Below are positions 31,546-40,984 of a DNA stretch of 44,846 nt, in pieces. This stretch comes from Chloroflexota bacterium (lineage in GTDB: Bacteria; Chloroflexota; Anaerolineae; Anaerolineales; Villigracilaceae). A program made the position numbers and the translations under genes. Every line of letters begins with the position of its first letter. Positions within the stretch are counted from its first letter, which is position 1. The notes below the pieces were generated by a model. The model saw nothing but the letters and a program-made list of their open reading frames with translations. It was not told where the DNA came from and did not search any database. The DNA lies in the NCBI GenBank assembly GCA_016219545.1, contig JACRMH010000001.1, positions 1 through 44,846 on the forward strand, written 5' to 3'.

Positions 31546-32766
31546 TTATTGAATCACCAAACTCTCCAACAATCTCAACATCTCATCCAACTTATCACGC
31601 CGATCCAAATGCTTAACCAGATACTCACGCGCATTCAAGCCCATTTGTTTGACTCGCTGCGGATCATTCGAAAGTTCGAGGATCGTTTTCGCAAGCTGAT
31701 CATCATTCCCCGGCTGGACGAAGACTCCCCCACCCGAAGATTCGATCACATCGCGGACCACACCGTCAATGACGAGGACTGTCGCGCGAGCGGATGCCAT
31801 GTAATCAAAGACCTTGTTCGGGTACGTGGTGCGGAACATGGGGACATCCTGAAGAATAGCAAGGCATACATCCGAAGCAGCGATGACGAGGGGCATTTCT
31901 TTTTTAGGGCAGACTCCCGCGAAGATCATATTCGTCAACTTCATGCGCTTGGATTCAGATTCGAGTCTGGCGCGTTCCTTGCCATCGCCAAATAACACGA
32001 AGCGAATCTTTGGGTCATCGTTCAATCTTTCCGCCGCGCGCAGGATGGTATCAATATCGTTGGCCTGACCGAGCGCGCCCGCGTACAACACAACAAACTT
32101 ATTTTCCAATCCCAGTTTCTTGCGGACAGATGAGCCGTCCACATCGGGGTTGAACATGTCCACATCTGTGCCGTAGGGAATATAGGTCACCTTATTTTCA
32201 GGCACGCCTTTGCCAAGCATGTATTCTTTATAAGCAGGAGAATTTACGAGAATGTGTGTGGCACGCGCATATAAAAATTTTTCAAGCCAGCGCGCAAGCG
32301 AAATCACAAGCGGATTTTTCAACACGCCCATGCTCACGCCGAACTCGGGCCACAGGTCACGCACTTCCAGCAGGAAAGGTTTGCGCCGGATCAACGCCAC
32401 AATCCAAGCAGACACCGCCTGAAAGATCGGCGGCGTGGTGCCCATGATGAGGTCTGCATCTTTTACCGTCAACGCAGTCCATACTGAACTGAACATAAAA
32501 CTTAAAAATGAAATGGTGCGCCAGAAATAACTGCGATGCAATGCAGGGTAAATATACGCACGCAAAATTCGCACGCCATCGATCACCTGTTCTGCAAAAA
32601 TTCCCCGGCGCGCCACTGTGCGCTGTCCCGTTTGATAATTCAGATCGCTGGCAACGATCACCAGGTCATGCCCCTGACCGCGCAAATATTGCGCCATCTC
32701 AAAATGACGCGTATGCCCTGGCTCATCCGGTGAGACAAAGGCCTGATTCAATAACAAAATTTTCAT
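31546..32766 (-). CDS. Glycosyltransferase family 4 (WbuB-like)
   Basis: A 406-residue GT-B retaining glycosyltransferase. The N-terminal domain starts ILLLNQAFVSPDEPGHTRHFEMA and contains RDLWPEFGVSMG, characteristic of WbuB-like enzymes. The C-terminal donor domain has VVLYAGALGQANDIDTIL, FVLFGDGKERARLE and the nucleotide-sugar EX7E-like region around FRTTYPNKVFDYMASARATV. It probably adds a hexose or amino sugar during surface polysaccharide assembly. Its ATG overlaps the stop of the PAP2 gene by 4 bases, so translation is coupled. Confidence 0.9.
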   Translation of the reverse strand: MKILLLNQAFVSPDEPGHTRHFEMAQYLRGQGHDLVIVASDLNYQTGQRTVARRGIFAEQVIDGVRILRAYIYPALHRSYFWRTISFLSFMFSSVWTALTVKDADLIMGTTPPIFQAVSAWIVALIRRKPFLLEVRDLWPEFGVSMGVLKNPLVISLARWLEKFLYARATHILVNSPAYKEYMLGKGVPENKVTYIPYGTDVDMFNPDVDGSSVRKKLGLENKFVVLYAGALGQANDIDTILRAAERLNDDPKIRFVLFGDGKERARLESESKRMKLTNMIFAGVCPKKEMPLVIAASDVCLAILQDVPMFRTTYPNKVFDYMASARATVLVIDGVVRDVIESSGGGVFVQPGNDDQLAKTILELSNDPQRVKQMGLNAREYLVKHLDRRDKLDEMLRLLESLVIQ

Positions 32767-33746
32767 GAACGATCAGCGAGTTTCATTTTTATAAAAGTCC
32801 ATGGCGCGCCAGCCGACACCCAAAAACCGATCAACGTGTACCGGACATAGCGCAGGGCATAGGAAATAAGATCTGGATTGCGCGGGAAGATCGCGCCGAG
32901 TCCCATATACAGGATAAGGACTCCGATCAGGCCGATGACATAACGAATGGCACGCTTCTGCACCGGACCTGCGGCCTGATACCCGCCAATGGACATGATC
33001 CACGCCGCACCGGACGCCAGCCCGAAGAAGATCCCCGCCGAAGTGAAGGTCCCATCCGGGCTAAGTGGATCGGGCGTTTCGCCATTCACCAAAGCCGCAT
33101 TATTTATCCAATCTGCAGGGATTTGAAAACCGCTTCTAAAAGTTGTTACGCCAAATCCCAAGGCCACGAAAAGCATGGAAGTGATGAAAGCGATGATTAT
33201 CTTCTGGCTTAAAGTCTTGGGGCTGACCCACGCCGCGATCGGGTCCCAGAAGCGCATGAAGGCCCATAATAATATTGCGCCAAGGAACCATCCAAAGACC
33301 ACATCATGCGGGAAGTGCGCAGCGAGAAAGATGCGCGAAAAACCGATCAGGAACATGAGCGCAATCGCAGTGACCCACACCCATGTGCGCTTTCCATAAG
33401 CCGCCATCATGCCCCAGATCGTGACGGCGTTTTGAGCGTGGCCCGACGGAATACCGAAAGACGTTTCCGAAGTCCAAAGCGCGCGCACATGCGAGCTGAC
33501 CCAATACGGGCGCGGCCCGGCAAAGATCAATTTGAAAACATTATTGAAAAGATTACTTGTTACAAGGATCAACCCCACCCGCAAGCCGAGCGCCGAGTCA
33601 ACGCTCCAGTACAATAATGGCAGAACGAACATAAAGAATTCTTCGTTGCCGAGATAACTGAATAACTTCATCGGGACGATCAGCCAGTCTCCCATGCCTT
33701 GAACGGCGATAATTAGAGAAATACCAAAATTGATCAGTGTTTGCAT
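32763..33746 (-). CDS. PAP2-family phosphatase
   Basis: A 327-residue membrane phosphatase with about eight helices. All three motifs of the type 2 phosphatidic acid phosphatase family are present: KLIFAGPRPYW (KX6RP form), IPSGHAQNA, and SRIFLAAHFPHDVVFGW with the catalytic His and Asp. Likely substrates are lipid phosphates such as undecaprenyl pyrophosphate, which fits the neighbouring lipid-linked glycan genes. The ATG at 33746 (GGAGG 6 bases upstream) is better than the TTG at 33758. C-terminal helices beyond the PAP2 core are an extension of unknown role. Confidence 0.9.
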   Translation of the reverse strand: MQTLINFGISLIIAVQGMGDWLIVPMKLFSYLGNEEFFMFVLPLLYWSVDSALGLRVGLILVTSNLFNNVFKLIFAGPRPYWVSSHVRALWTSETSFGIPSGHAQNAVTIWGMMAAYGKRTWVWVTAIALMFLIGFSRIFLAAHFPHDVVFGWFLGAILLWAFMRFWDPIAAWVSPKTLSQKIIIAFITSMLFVALGFGVTTFRSGFQIPADWINNAALVNGETPDPLSPDGTFTSAGIFFGLASGAAWIMSIGGYQAAGPVQKRAIRYVIGLIGVLILYMGLGAIFPRNPDLISYALRYVRYTLIGFWVSAGAPWTFIKMKLADRS

Positions 33747-33808
33747 ACTGCCCTCCAATTTCGTTTTTTATTTGGGAGTGTCTAAACAATAGGTTGGAGA
33801 AAATCACT

Positions 33809-33872
33809 AGCCACAAAGACCACTGAATTCACTGAGAAAAAGCCTTAAAATCTCCGTGTTCTCTGTGGCAAG
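33809..33872. repeat. GCCACAAAGACC hairpin repeat
   Basis: Words GCCACAAAGACCACTGAATT and CCGTGTTCTCTGTGGC pair imperfectly with GAGAAAAAGCCTTAAAATCTC between. It lies in the divergent gap between the PAP2 and transglutaminase genes. This wording is a common dispersed repeat of environmental genomes (general knowledge). Confidence 0.6.
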
Positions 33873-33910
33873 ATCTTTGGGCAACCCATAAAACCCAGTC
33901 ACTCCTGTAA

Positions 33911-33940
33911 TTGACGAACTTGCTTCTTTTATTGTACACT
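33911..33940 (+). promoter_or_regulatory. Sigma-70-type promoter giving a leaderless mRNA
   Basis: TTGACG (33911-33916), an 18-base spacer, and TACACT (33935-33940), followed by 6 bases and then ATG at 33947. No ribosome site is present. The predicted start of transcription coincides with the start codon of the transglutaminase gene. Confidence 0.6.
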
Positions 33941-33946
33941 CAAAGC

Positions 33947-36289
33947 ATGGAAAAATCACACGCGCGCTGGTGGGACCTGCCCTCTGCTATATTTTTATTT
34001 TTTGTGATCATGTCTGCCACCTCGCGTCTGCAATACACCGAATGGACAGATGGCCTTAACCACGTCCGCAACATGGCAATGTTCGGGTTGATCGTAGGAC
34101 TGGCCTTGGGGCAAAGCAAATTCCAAAGACGCGGTGTGATCTTTCTGTCCATTGGCTATTTCATCGTATTGCTGATCTGGCAATTGTTCGGCATGATCGA
34201 GTTCGGAAGGTCGGAGACTTATTTCGGCGACAAGTTGATGGTCCTGTTTGGCAGGTTCATGCTTGGGCTGAGCGAATTCAGCGCGGACAGGCCAGTCAAA
34301 GACTCATTATTCTTCGTGACGATATTCTGCATCCCATACTGGATCGCCGCCCTCGTCAGCGGGTATCAATTGGTCCGTCATGCCAATTCGCTTGTGGCTG
34401 TTTTACCCAGCGGCATCCTGATGTTCGTGATCTACTTCAACCATTACACCACGCACGATTACAGCTGGCTCTTTGGTCTATATATTTTTGGCGCCCTGCT
34501 CCTGCTGGGAAGGCAAAAATACCTGAAGGATAGGATCCAATGGGAGGAGCGGCATGTTCAGGTCTCGGAGGAAAGCGGGATGGATTTCAACAACACCATT
34601 ATGGTCAGTGCTGCCATTTTGATCGTTGTCGCCTGGATGATTCCATCTGCCCTGACTTTTAACGCGCAAGCCAGATCGACCTGGCGGACCATTTCAGACA
34701 AGATATTCCCCCAAAACGAGGGGCTGGATAACATGTTTGCGGCGGCTAAAAAAGAAAGTCAGCCCGTTGCCAGTGAATTTTATCGGGATGAATTGGCGCT
34801 GGGCACCCAAGCCAAGCAAAGCGAATCCGTAGCATTCCTTGTTTATGTGCCCTCCACTGCTTTTGACCTGCCCCGTCTCTATTGGCGCGGACGATTGTAT
34901 GATCGCTTTGAAAATGGACGCTGGCAAACGACGGGCGTGCAAAGCGCCGGTTATGAACCTCAGGATGGGAACTTTGAGATCCCGGATGCGCAGAGCGGCA
35001 TCGAGATGAGTTTTACCTTCAATGTTTTCCTCAAAGGACAAAGCATTCTCTACTCTGCTTCACAACCGCTTTTCGTCAGCCATCCCGCCAATATTATTTA
35101 CAACAGTATTCAAGTCGTAGCGGAAAGACAGGAAAATACCGAAGAACTTTCCGCATTAAAGGATATTGTCACCTTGCAGGCCAAACCCGCGCTTGAAGCC
35201 GGGGAAAGCTATCACACCAGTGCAGTCATTTCAAACCCATCCATTGCCGAATTACGCACCGCCGGAGTGGAATATCCCGATTGGGTAATGAGCAGATATT
35301 TGCAGCTGCCGGATAATTTCTCCACCCGCATACAGTCACTGGCATTTGACATTTCATCTGCCTATGATAATCCCTACGATCAGACCGCCGCCATTACTGA
35401 TTACCTGCGCAATGAAATTGCCTACGCCCCGACAATTTCATTCCCAGACCCAAATGTGGATCCATTGGAATATTTTCTATTCGATGTCAAAAAAGGTTTC
35501 TGCAATTATTCAGCCAGCGCTGAAGTGTTGATGTTACGCTCCATCGGGATTCCCGCCCGCCTCGCGGTGGGGTTTGCGCAGGGCGAAGCAAATCTTGATA
35601 ACACCTTTTATACCGTCCGTGAGAAGGATTCACATGCCTGGCCGGAAGTGTACTTCCCCAATTATGGCTGGATCGAGTTCGAGCCGACCGGCAACCAGAG
35701 TGCGCTCACCCGCCCTGAAAACAAAGCGGATCTGCCTGCAATATTGCTAACCCCATCCGCTCCTGAAGCAGACCCGATCACACAAGATCAGCCAACTGCC
35801 ACGGACACCCCACTCTTCACGCGCACTCAGATCATTTTGATCAGTATTTCCGCCAGCGGATTAATTCTAGTTATCCTCGCCTTCTTCCTAAAGAGGCGTT
35901 TTGCTCCCAACACACAAGCGGCCATGATCCTGAAAAATGTTGTTGAACGCAACGGTTGGGGAACGCCGGCATGGTTGAACCGCTGGGTGCGCTGGAGTTC
36001 TCTCACACCGATTGAACGATCCTTCCAAAGCATAAACAACGCATTGAAATGGATGGGCAAGCCGCAGCCCGTCCATGCCACGCCCACGGAGCGCACCGAA
36101 ATCTTAATGGGGTTGCTTCCTTCCGCCGCGCCAGCCATAGAAATATTATTGCGTGAACATCAGGCAGCATTATTCAGCCCGCGCTCCGGCGATGCCTCCC
36201 TCTCCCGCCGCGCAGCAGGGACAGTTCTTTACAATACCCTTACGGCGCAAATCAAATCATTCGTCTTTGGGATACAATTGGAAAAATAA
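33947..36289 (+). CDS. TgpA-like membrane transglutaminase
   Basis: A 780-residue membrane protein. Five or six helices fill about residues 8-235, as in DUF3488/TgpA_N. An extracytoplasmic region follows with a transglutaminase-like domain: catalytic Cys519 in KKGFCNYSASAEVLMLRSIG, His near 562 in DSHAWPEVYFPNYGWIEFEPT, and an acidic third residue. A further helix lies at about 625-645 and a cytoplasmic DUF4129-type tail ends the protein. Family members act as peptidoglycan- or protein-modifying cysteine enzymes; the substrate here is unknown. I chose the ATG at 33947 because the promoter overlaps the earlier in-frame start at 33911. Confidence 0.9.
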   Translation: MEKSHARWWDLPSAIFLFFVIMSATSRLQYTEWTDGLNHVRNMAMFGLIVGLALGQSKFQRRGVIFLSIGYFIVLLIWQLFGMIEFGRSETYFGDKLMVLFGRFMLGLSEFSADRPVKDSLFFVTIFCIPYWIAALVSGYQLVRHANSLVAVLPSGILMFVIYFNHYTTHDYSWLFGLYIFGALLLLGRQKYLKDRIQWEERHVQVSEESGMDFNNTIMVSAAILIVVAWMIPSALTFNAQARSTWRTISDKIFPQNEGLDNMFAAAKKESQPVASEFYRDELALGTQAKQSESVAFLVYVPSTAFDLPRLYWRGRLYDRFENGRWQTTGVQSAGYEPQDGNFEIPDAQSGIEMSFTFNVFLKGQSILYSASQPLFVSHPANIIYNSIQVVAERQENTEELSALKDIVTLQAKPALEAGESYHTSAVISNPSIAELRTAGVEYPDWVMSRYLQLPDNFSTRIQSLAFDISSAYDNPYDQTAAITDYLRNEIAYAPTISFPDPNVDPLEYFLFDVKKGFCNYSASAEVLMLRSIGIPARLAVGFAQGEANLDNTFYTVREKDSHAWPEVYFPNYGWIEFEPTGNQSALTRPENKADLPAILLTPSAPEADPITQDQPTATDTPLFTRTQIILISISASGLILVILAFFLKRRFAPNTQAAMILKNVVERNGWGTPAWLNRWVRWSSLTPIERSFQSINNALKWMGKPQPVHATPTERTEILMGLLPSAAPAIEILLREHQAALFSPRSGDASLSRRAAGTVLYNTLTAQIKSFVFGIQLEK

Positions 36290-36306
36290 TTTTTTAATTA
36301 AGCCAA

Positions 36307-36353
36307 GTAGGTCACGCTTTTAGCGTGACTGTCACGTTGCAAACGTGACCTAC
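36307..36353. repeat. Double-hairpin palindrome GTAGGTCACG...CGTGACCTAC
   Basis: Outer arms GTAGGTCACG and CGTGACCTAC enclose two smaller hairpins (GTCACGCTTTTAGCGTGAC and GTCACGTTGCAAACGTGAC). It has the same plan as 14094-14140 but different words, and sits between the transglutaminase and cyclase genes. Confidence 0.75.
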
Positions 36354-36373
36354 ATTTCTTTCCACGGAACATC

Positions 36374-38086
36374 ATGAACCCAGAACAAACTCGCCCCACC
36401 ACCGTCCACGACCAATTGCAGACACTCGGCATGCAGGCTGAGAGAATTCGCATCGAGTTGGAAGCGAGCAACCTTAAGCTTCCCAAAAATGTAATGGAAG
36501 AACTGCAAAACCTTTCCACAAGGCTTCCGGTCATCAGTGAAAAAATGGGAGTCTTCCAAAAGGAACACAGCAACATGCTGGCTTTGGCCAATGTGGGACA
36601 GGTCATCAACTCGTCGCTGGAACTCGATGAAGTGCTCCGCATCGTGATGGATAACATCGTACGCCTCACCAAGGCCGAACGCGGCTTCCTCATGCTGCGC
36701 GATGAGAAGGGCGAAATGGTCATCCGCATGGGGCGCAACTGGGAAAAGGCTTCCATCAACCCCTCTGAATTGACCGTCAGCACTTCGATTGTGGGGCGCG
36801 TTATCCAAAGCGGCGAACCCATCGTCACCACCAATGCCCAGGAAGACCATCGCTTCGCAGGTCAGGAAAGCATCGTGGCTTTCAATCTGCGTTCGATTTT
36901 ATGCGTGCCCCTTAAAGTAAAAAATGAGATCATCGGCGTGATCTATGCCGATAACCGCATCCGGGCCGGCATCTTTGCCGAGTCTGAAAAAGAACTTTTG
37001 GCCGCATTCGCTAATCAGGCCGCGGTTGCCATTGAAAACGCACGCTTATTCTCCTCGCTCAAACACACCCTTGAAGAAGTGACCCAACTTAAGAACCTGA
37101 TGGAATCGGTCTTCGCCTCCATCGCCAGCGGGGTCATCACTGCCGATATCGAGGATCAGGTGACGCTGGCGAATCGAGCCGCGCAAAATATCATCGGACA
37201 GACTTCGGCTGAGATACTCGGTCATCAACTTAACGATGTGCTTGCTTCTGTTTCGAAAGAGATCGCGCCCCGTCTGACGGAGGTCCACGCCACCGACAAG
37301 CCCATCATGGACCTTGAAGTCAGCCATCACCTGCCCTCGCGCGGAAATGTGGACTGGCGGTTGAATTTCTCTCCGCTCAAAGATGCGGGACAAAAAACGC
37401 AGGGCGTTGCCATCGTCCTCGATGACCTGACCGAGCACAAAAAACTGGAAGCCCAGCGCAGACTCTTCGAGCGCATGGTCTCACCCGCCGTGATCGAACA
37501 GCTTGACCCAAACGGTTTGCAATTGGGCGGCAAGCGCGCAAACATCACCATATTGTTTGCAGACATCCGCGGGTTTACATCTTTCAGCGAAAATTTGCCG
37601 CCAGAAAAATTAGTCCTCACCTTGAACCGTTATCTTGCAGCCATGGCGGAAGCCGTCCTCTCGCAGGAAGGCACCATAGACAAGTTCATGGGCGATGCCA
37701 TCATGGCCTGGTTCAATGCGCCCATCCAACAGGAAGACCATACCCTGCGTGCAGTGAAGGCGGCGCTGGTGATGCGTGACTCAATTGAAGGGCTTTACAA
37801 AATATTGCCCGAAGAAGAACATCTATCCTTTGGCGCGGGCATCCATTTTGGTGAGGCCGTGTTGGGATTAATTGGAACGGAAAAACGGCTTGAATACACA
37901 GCCATCAGCGACAACGTCAACACTGCCAAACGCATTCAGGAGAATTCGGCCAAAAATCAGATCCTCATCAGCCGGGAAGCTTATGAACGCATCGAAGATC
38001 ATGTCAAAGTACTGCCGCATGTGGATATGAGTTTGAAAGGCAAGACCCATCCGGTTAAAGTGTTCGAGGTGGTGGGGCTGAAGTGA
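36374..38086 (+). CDS. GAF-PAS class III adenylate/guanylate cyclase
   Basis: A 570-residue soluble signalling enzyme. Domain order: a short helical start, GAF (about 70-220; LDEVLRIVMDNIVRLTKAERGFLML), PAS (about 235-350), then a class III cyclase domain (about 375-570). The metal-binding aspartates are Asp397 (LFADIRGFTSF) and Asp441 (FMGDAIMAWF). Lys437 (IDKFMGD) is the adenine-selecting lysine, and SDNVNTAKRI supplies the transition-state Asn/Arg, so cAMP is the likely product. The start has only a weak GGAA site. No effector gene is adjacent. Confidence 0.9.
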   Translation: MNPEQTRPTTVHDQLQTLGMQAERIRIELEASNLKLPKNVMEELQNLSTRLPVISEKMGVFQKEHSNMLALANVGQVINSSLELDEVLRIVMDNIVRLTKAERGFLMLRDEKGEMVIRMGRNWEKASINPSELTVSTSIVGRVIQSGEPIVTTNAQEDHRFAGQESIVAFNLRSILCVPLKVKNEIIGVIYADNRIRAGIFAESEKELLAAFANQAAVAIENARLFSSLKHTLEEVTQLKNLMESVFASIASGVITADIEDQVTLANRAAQNIIGQTSAEILGHQLNDVLASVSKEIAPRLTEVHATDKPIMDLEVSHHLPSRGNVDWRLNFSPLKDAGQKTQGVAIVLDDLTEHKKLEAQRRLFERMVSPAVIEQLDPNGLQLGGKRANITILFADIRGFTSFSENLPPEKLVLTLNRYLAAMAEAVLSQEGTIDKFMGDAIMAWFNAPIQQEDHTLRAVKAALVMRDSIEGLYKILPEEEHLSFGAGIHFGEAVLGLIGTEKRLEYTAISDNVNTAKRIQENSAKNQILISREAYERIEDHVKVLPHVDMSLKGKTHPVKVFEVVGLK

Positions 38087-38169
38087 ATTAAGGTGACTAG
38101 GGATTAGGCGATGAGGATAAGGGCTGATAAATAGTAGTAAGGCGGCTGTTTCATACCAAAGGTCACACA

Positions 38170-38769
38170 ATGCAAATTAAGATCTTACGCTTTTATGTCA
38201 GAAGTGGATTTGTTATATTTACCATCTTGCTATTACTAAATATCTTCTATAAAGTGACCTCACCACACCTTGTAGTATCTTCTCAGTTTCAGCAAGATAT
38301 TCTCTCGTTTGACTTAATTTTATCTATTTACATTAGCGTTTCTCTTTTGCTTGCTTTCTTTACCGATGAACCAAAAGCCGTTCCGGTTTCAACAAATGAA
38401 AGTCGCGCAAAACTAAATATACCCTTCAAAAAAATTGGCGGGGTGAGCATCGCCTTATTCTTGGGCTGGCTAATATATACTGACTTAACACCTTCACTAT
38501 TAGCATCTTATTTTCATCATGGTGCGCCGAAAGAAAATATTGCATTTAGCGCGGTAATACATTCTGTGGGAAAGGCTTCCATAAAGGAATTCCAACAAAA
38601 TTGTCCTTATCATATATATTTCGATACGCCGGAAATCTCCGCATCAATTCAATATGTTTGCGTCAACAGTGAACAATGGCTATACTTTCGCAATACAGAA
38701 AAACCCTTCACAGTTGATCTTTATGGGAAAAAATCGTATTTTGGTTTTGAATTGCAGTGTTGCAAATAA
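38170..38769 (+). CDS. Small AT-rich membrane protein, unknown
   Basis: A 199-residue protein with three hydrophobic helices (about 13-30, 46-63, 90-107) and a C-terminal extracytoplasmic or soluble part (120-199) with four cysteines (NCPYH, YVCVNS, LQCCK). AAAGG lies 8 bases before the ATG. The composition is more AT-rich than its neighbours. I recognise no family. It could be a recently acquired gene. Confidence 0.6.
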   Translation: MQIKILRFYVRSGFVIFTILLLLNIFYKVTSPHLVVSSQFQQDILSFDLILSIYISVSLLLAFFTDEPKAVPVSTNESRAKLNIPFKKIGGVSIALFLGWLIYTDLTPSLLASYFHHGAPKENIAFSAVIHSVGKASIKEFQQNCPYHIYFDTPEISASIQYVCVNSEQWLYFRNTEKPFTVDLYGKKSYFGFELQCCK

Positions 38770-38823
38770 CGCCGCCCACCATAGCCCCGAAATGAGCGTG
38801 TACTTCTCACTTTTTACCTTTCA

Positions 38824-39954
38824 CTATTGCACTCCCCCCACCCTTTCCACAAACCTCACTACACTATTTATCCCCTTTTCCACTGGGTCAACATCAATAT
38901 ATTCATGGATGGTATGTGCTCCGCCGCCGTTGGTGATTCCCATTACCACAGCTGGGATGCCAAGGCTTAATGGAATGTTCGCGTCTGTTGAACCAGCCGT
39001 CAATATTCCGCTTAATCCCTGTTCGTGCAGACAGTCCACAGCCAGCTTCACCAGCGGATGCTCGGCAGGGATCTCCCCCGCCGGGCGCTGACCAATGACC
39101 TCGGCCAAAATATTCACGCCGTCACGGTCTGCATGGCGGAACAATTCCTCAACTTGACCAACAAGATTTTCCAACACAGCGGGAGATTCCGAACGCAGGT
39201 CTAATTCACATTTCGCCTCAGAGGCCAGCACATTGATGCCCGTGCCTCCTTCGAACTTGCCTACGTTCATGGTTGTGCGCGGTTCGCGCGGCAAGCGGAT
39301 CGCTGTCAGCTGAGTCACCAAGGCCGCCAATTCATGCACCGCCGAAGGCTGACCATAATCAGACCATGAATGTCCGCCCGCAGTTTTGGCAGTGACCCGA
39401 TAGCGCTTCACCCCAATGGCACGATGATAAACATGCCCAAGGGCAAGTCCCTCCAAAATAAGATAACCTAGAACATCCTTGTTGAATCGCTCCACTACGG
39501 CGCGCATTCCGCACAAGTCGCCGAGCCCCTCTTCACCGACATTTGCCACGAACCAAATATCATGCGCCAATTCAGTCTTTCTTTCCCGCAATGACCAGAT
39601 CACCCCGAACAAAGCCGCAACACCCAAGGAATTATCCCCGATACCGGGTGCGATGACCTTCCCCGCTTCTCGCTTAGCCTGCAAGTTGACACTGCTTGGA
39701 AAAACAGTATCCAAATGAGCAGAGACGATCAAAGGTTTAGTGTTCTTCTGTTGACCTGCCCCCTGTAGGCGCGCAAACACATTTCCATGGGTGTCTATGG
39801 AAATATCTTTAAGCCCTTCATTCTCAAAAAGTCCGCGCACGAACTCGGCGCGCTGTCCTTCAAAGAATGTCGGCGCAGGGACTTGTTGTATCTGAACGGC
39901 CAGGTCAATAAAGTTGGCAAGTTGGAAAGTTGCAGGTTGCATGTTTTTATTCAT
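38824..39954 (-). CDS. M20/M42-family metallopeptidase (PepT-like)
   Basis: A 376-residue zinc peptidase. Metal and catalytic residues are visible: His80 and Asp82 in VSAHLDTVFP, bridging Asp107 in PGIGDNSLGVAALFG, catalytic Glu/metal Glu in NVGEEGLGDL (~146-147), and a late GGGAHTIHEYID with the C-terminal His ligand. The lid domain has AGGHSWSDYGQPSAVHELAALV. This is closest to tripeptide-aminopeptidase-like M20 enzymes. Two start codons, 39954 and 39942, are equally possible. The leader consists of tandem TTCATCC/TCATCTT words. Confidence 0.88.
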   Translation of the reverse strand: MNKNMQPATFQLANFIDLAVQIQQVPAPTFFEGQRAEFVRGLFENEGLKDISIDTHGNVFARLQGAGQQKNTKPLIVSAHLDTVFPSSVNLQAKREAGKVIAPGIGDNSLGVAALFGVIWSLRERKTELAHDIWFVANVGEEGLGDLCGMRAVVERFNKDVLGYLILEGLALGHVYHRAIGVKRYRVTAKTAGGHSWSDYGQPSAVHELAALVTQLTAIRLPREPRTTMNVGKFEGGTGINVLASEAKCELDLRSESPAVLENLVGQVEELFRHADRDGVNILAEVIGQRPAGEIPAEHPLVKLAVDCLHEQGLSGILTAGSTDANIPLSLGIPAVVMGITNGGGAHTIHEYIDVDPVEKGINSVVRFVERVGGVQ

Positions 39955-39971
39955 CCTTCATCTTTCATCCT

Positions 39972-40982
39972 TCATAATTCTCTAGTCATATCTTTTAATG
40001 AATGCAAACGCGCGTCAGCGAGACCGGGCATTACATCCAGCGGATAGAATGGTCCGCTGCCTTCTATTTTTAGCGAAGCAGAAACACTTCCATAGATCGC
40101 CGCCATTAAGGGGTCATTCGTTTTTTGAAAGCCTGCCAGAAAGCCTCCGCAAAACGAATCACCAACACCGGTTGGGTCTGCCAGGCGTGCAGGATAAGCA
40201 GGGACTTCATAACGATGCTTGCCCGCCACGTCATAGATCAGTTGTCCCAATGCACCGCGTTTGATCACAATGATCTGCGGTCCGTATTCACTCACTTTAA
40301 GCGCCATCTCCCAAAGGTCATTGGTCTCGCCCCAAAAGAGGGCGCGCAATTCCTCTTCTGACGGCAGAAAAATGGTAACACCTTGCAGGACGAGTCTCAG
40401 GTCACGCCAAAAGGTGGGAGACATATAGCCGGGAGCAGGGTCCAGGCTGACGGTCTGGTTTGACCCGCCTTTGAAGAGGTTGACCATCTGACTCTGGCTG
40501 ATAAAGTCAAAGGGACAGAGATGCACATAGCGGGCATCCCAATATTCTTTCGGCACTTCCAGCGCAGCAGGTGAAATGATCTCAGGCTCACGCGCATCTT
40601 TTCGCGAAGACTCGGGCGGCTGATAACCGAGCAGGTTTTTTGGAAACGTAAGTTGACGGCGTGCAAAATGTGAAACCGCATTGGAATAACTGCGCTCGTT
40701 GAAATCGGTATAAGACACGAAGGAACGCAGATCCAAATTTTGCGGGTTGCGAAGTGTGCGGATGCCGCGAGTATCAAAACCGCGGGCTTCGAGATCGCTC
40801 AACCATTGACGCGGATAATCTTCACTCACGCGCCCGATCAAACCCGCATCTTTATTCCAAACAGACAAACCGCCCGCGGCATAAAGCAAATTTCCGCCGG
40901 GAGAATCCAAACGCGGATTCCCCACGGGCGGCAGGATATATTCTCGATTCAGTTTTCCCGCAATGACAAAGGTCGGCGTCAT
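39972..40982 (-). CDS. PfkB-family sugar kinase
   Basis: A 336-residue kinase of the PfkB/ribokinase family from the ATG at 40982, 2 bases after the stop of the upstream glycosylase gene. The N-terminal part has SPGGNLLYAAGGLSVW and AGLIGRVSEDYP (substrate-binding GG motif), and the C-terminal anion-hole motif is DPTGVGDSFCGGFLAGF with catalytic Asp275. The substrate cannot be read from sequence; nucleosides or hexoses are typical. The longer open frame to 41039 is the overlapping end of the glycosylase gene read in another frame. Confidence 0.87.
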   Translation of the reverse strand: MTPTFVIAGKLNREYILPPVGNPRLDSPGGNLLYAAGGLSVWNKDAGLIGRVSEDYPRQWLSDLEARGFDTRGIRTLRNPQNLDLRSFVSYTDFNERSYSNAVSHFARRQLTFPKNLLGYQPPESSRKDAREPEIISPAALEVPKEYWDARYVHLCPFDFISQSQMVNLFKGGSNQTVSLDPAPGYMSPTFWRDLRLVLQGVTIFLPSEEELRALFWGETNDLWEMALKVSEYGPQIIVIKRGALGQLIYDVAGKHRYEVPAYPARLADPTGVGDSFCGGFLAGFQKTNDPLMAAIYGSVSASLKIEGSGPFYPLDVMPGLADARLHSLKDMTREL

Positions 40983-40984
40983 GA

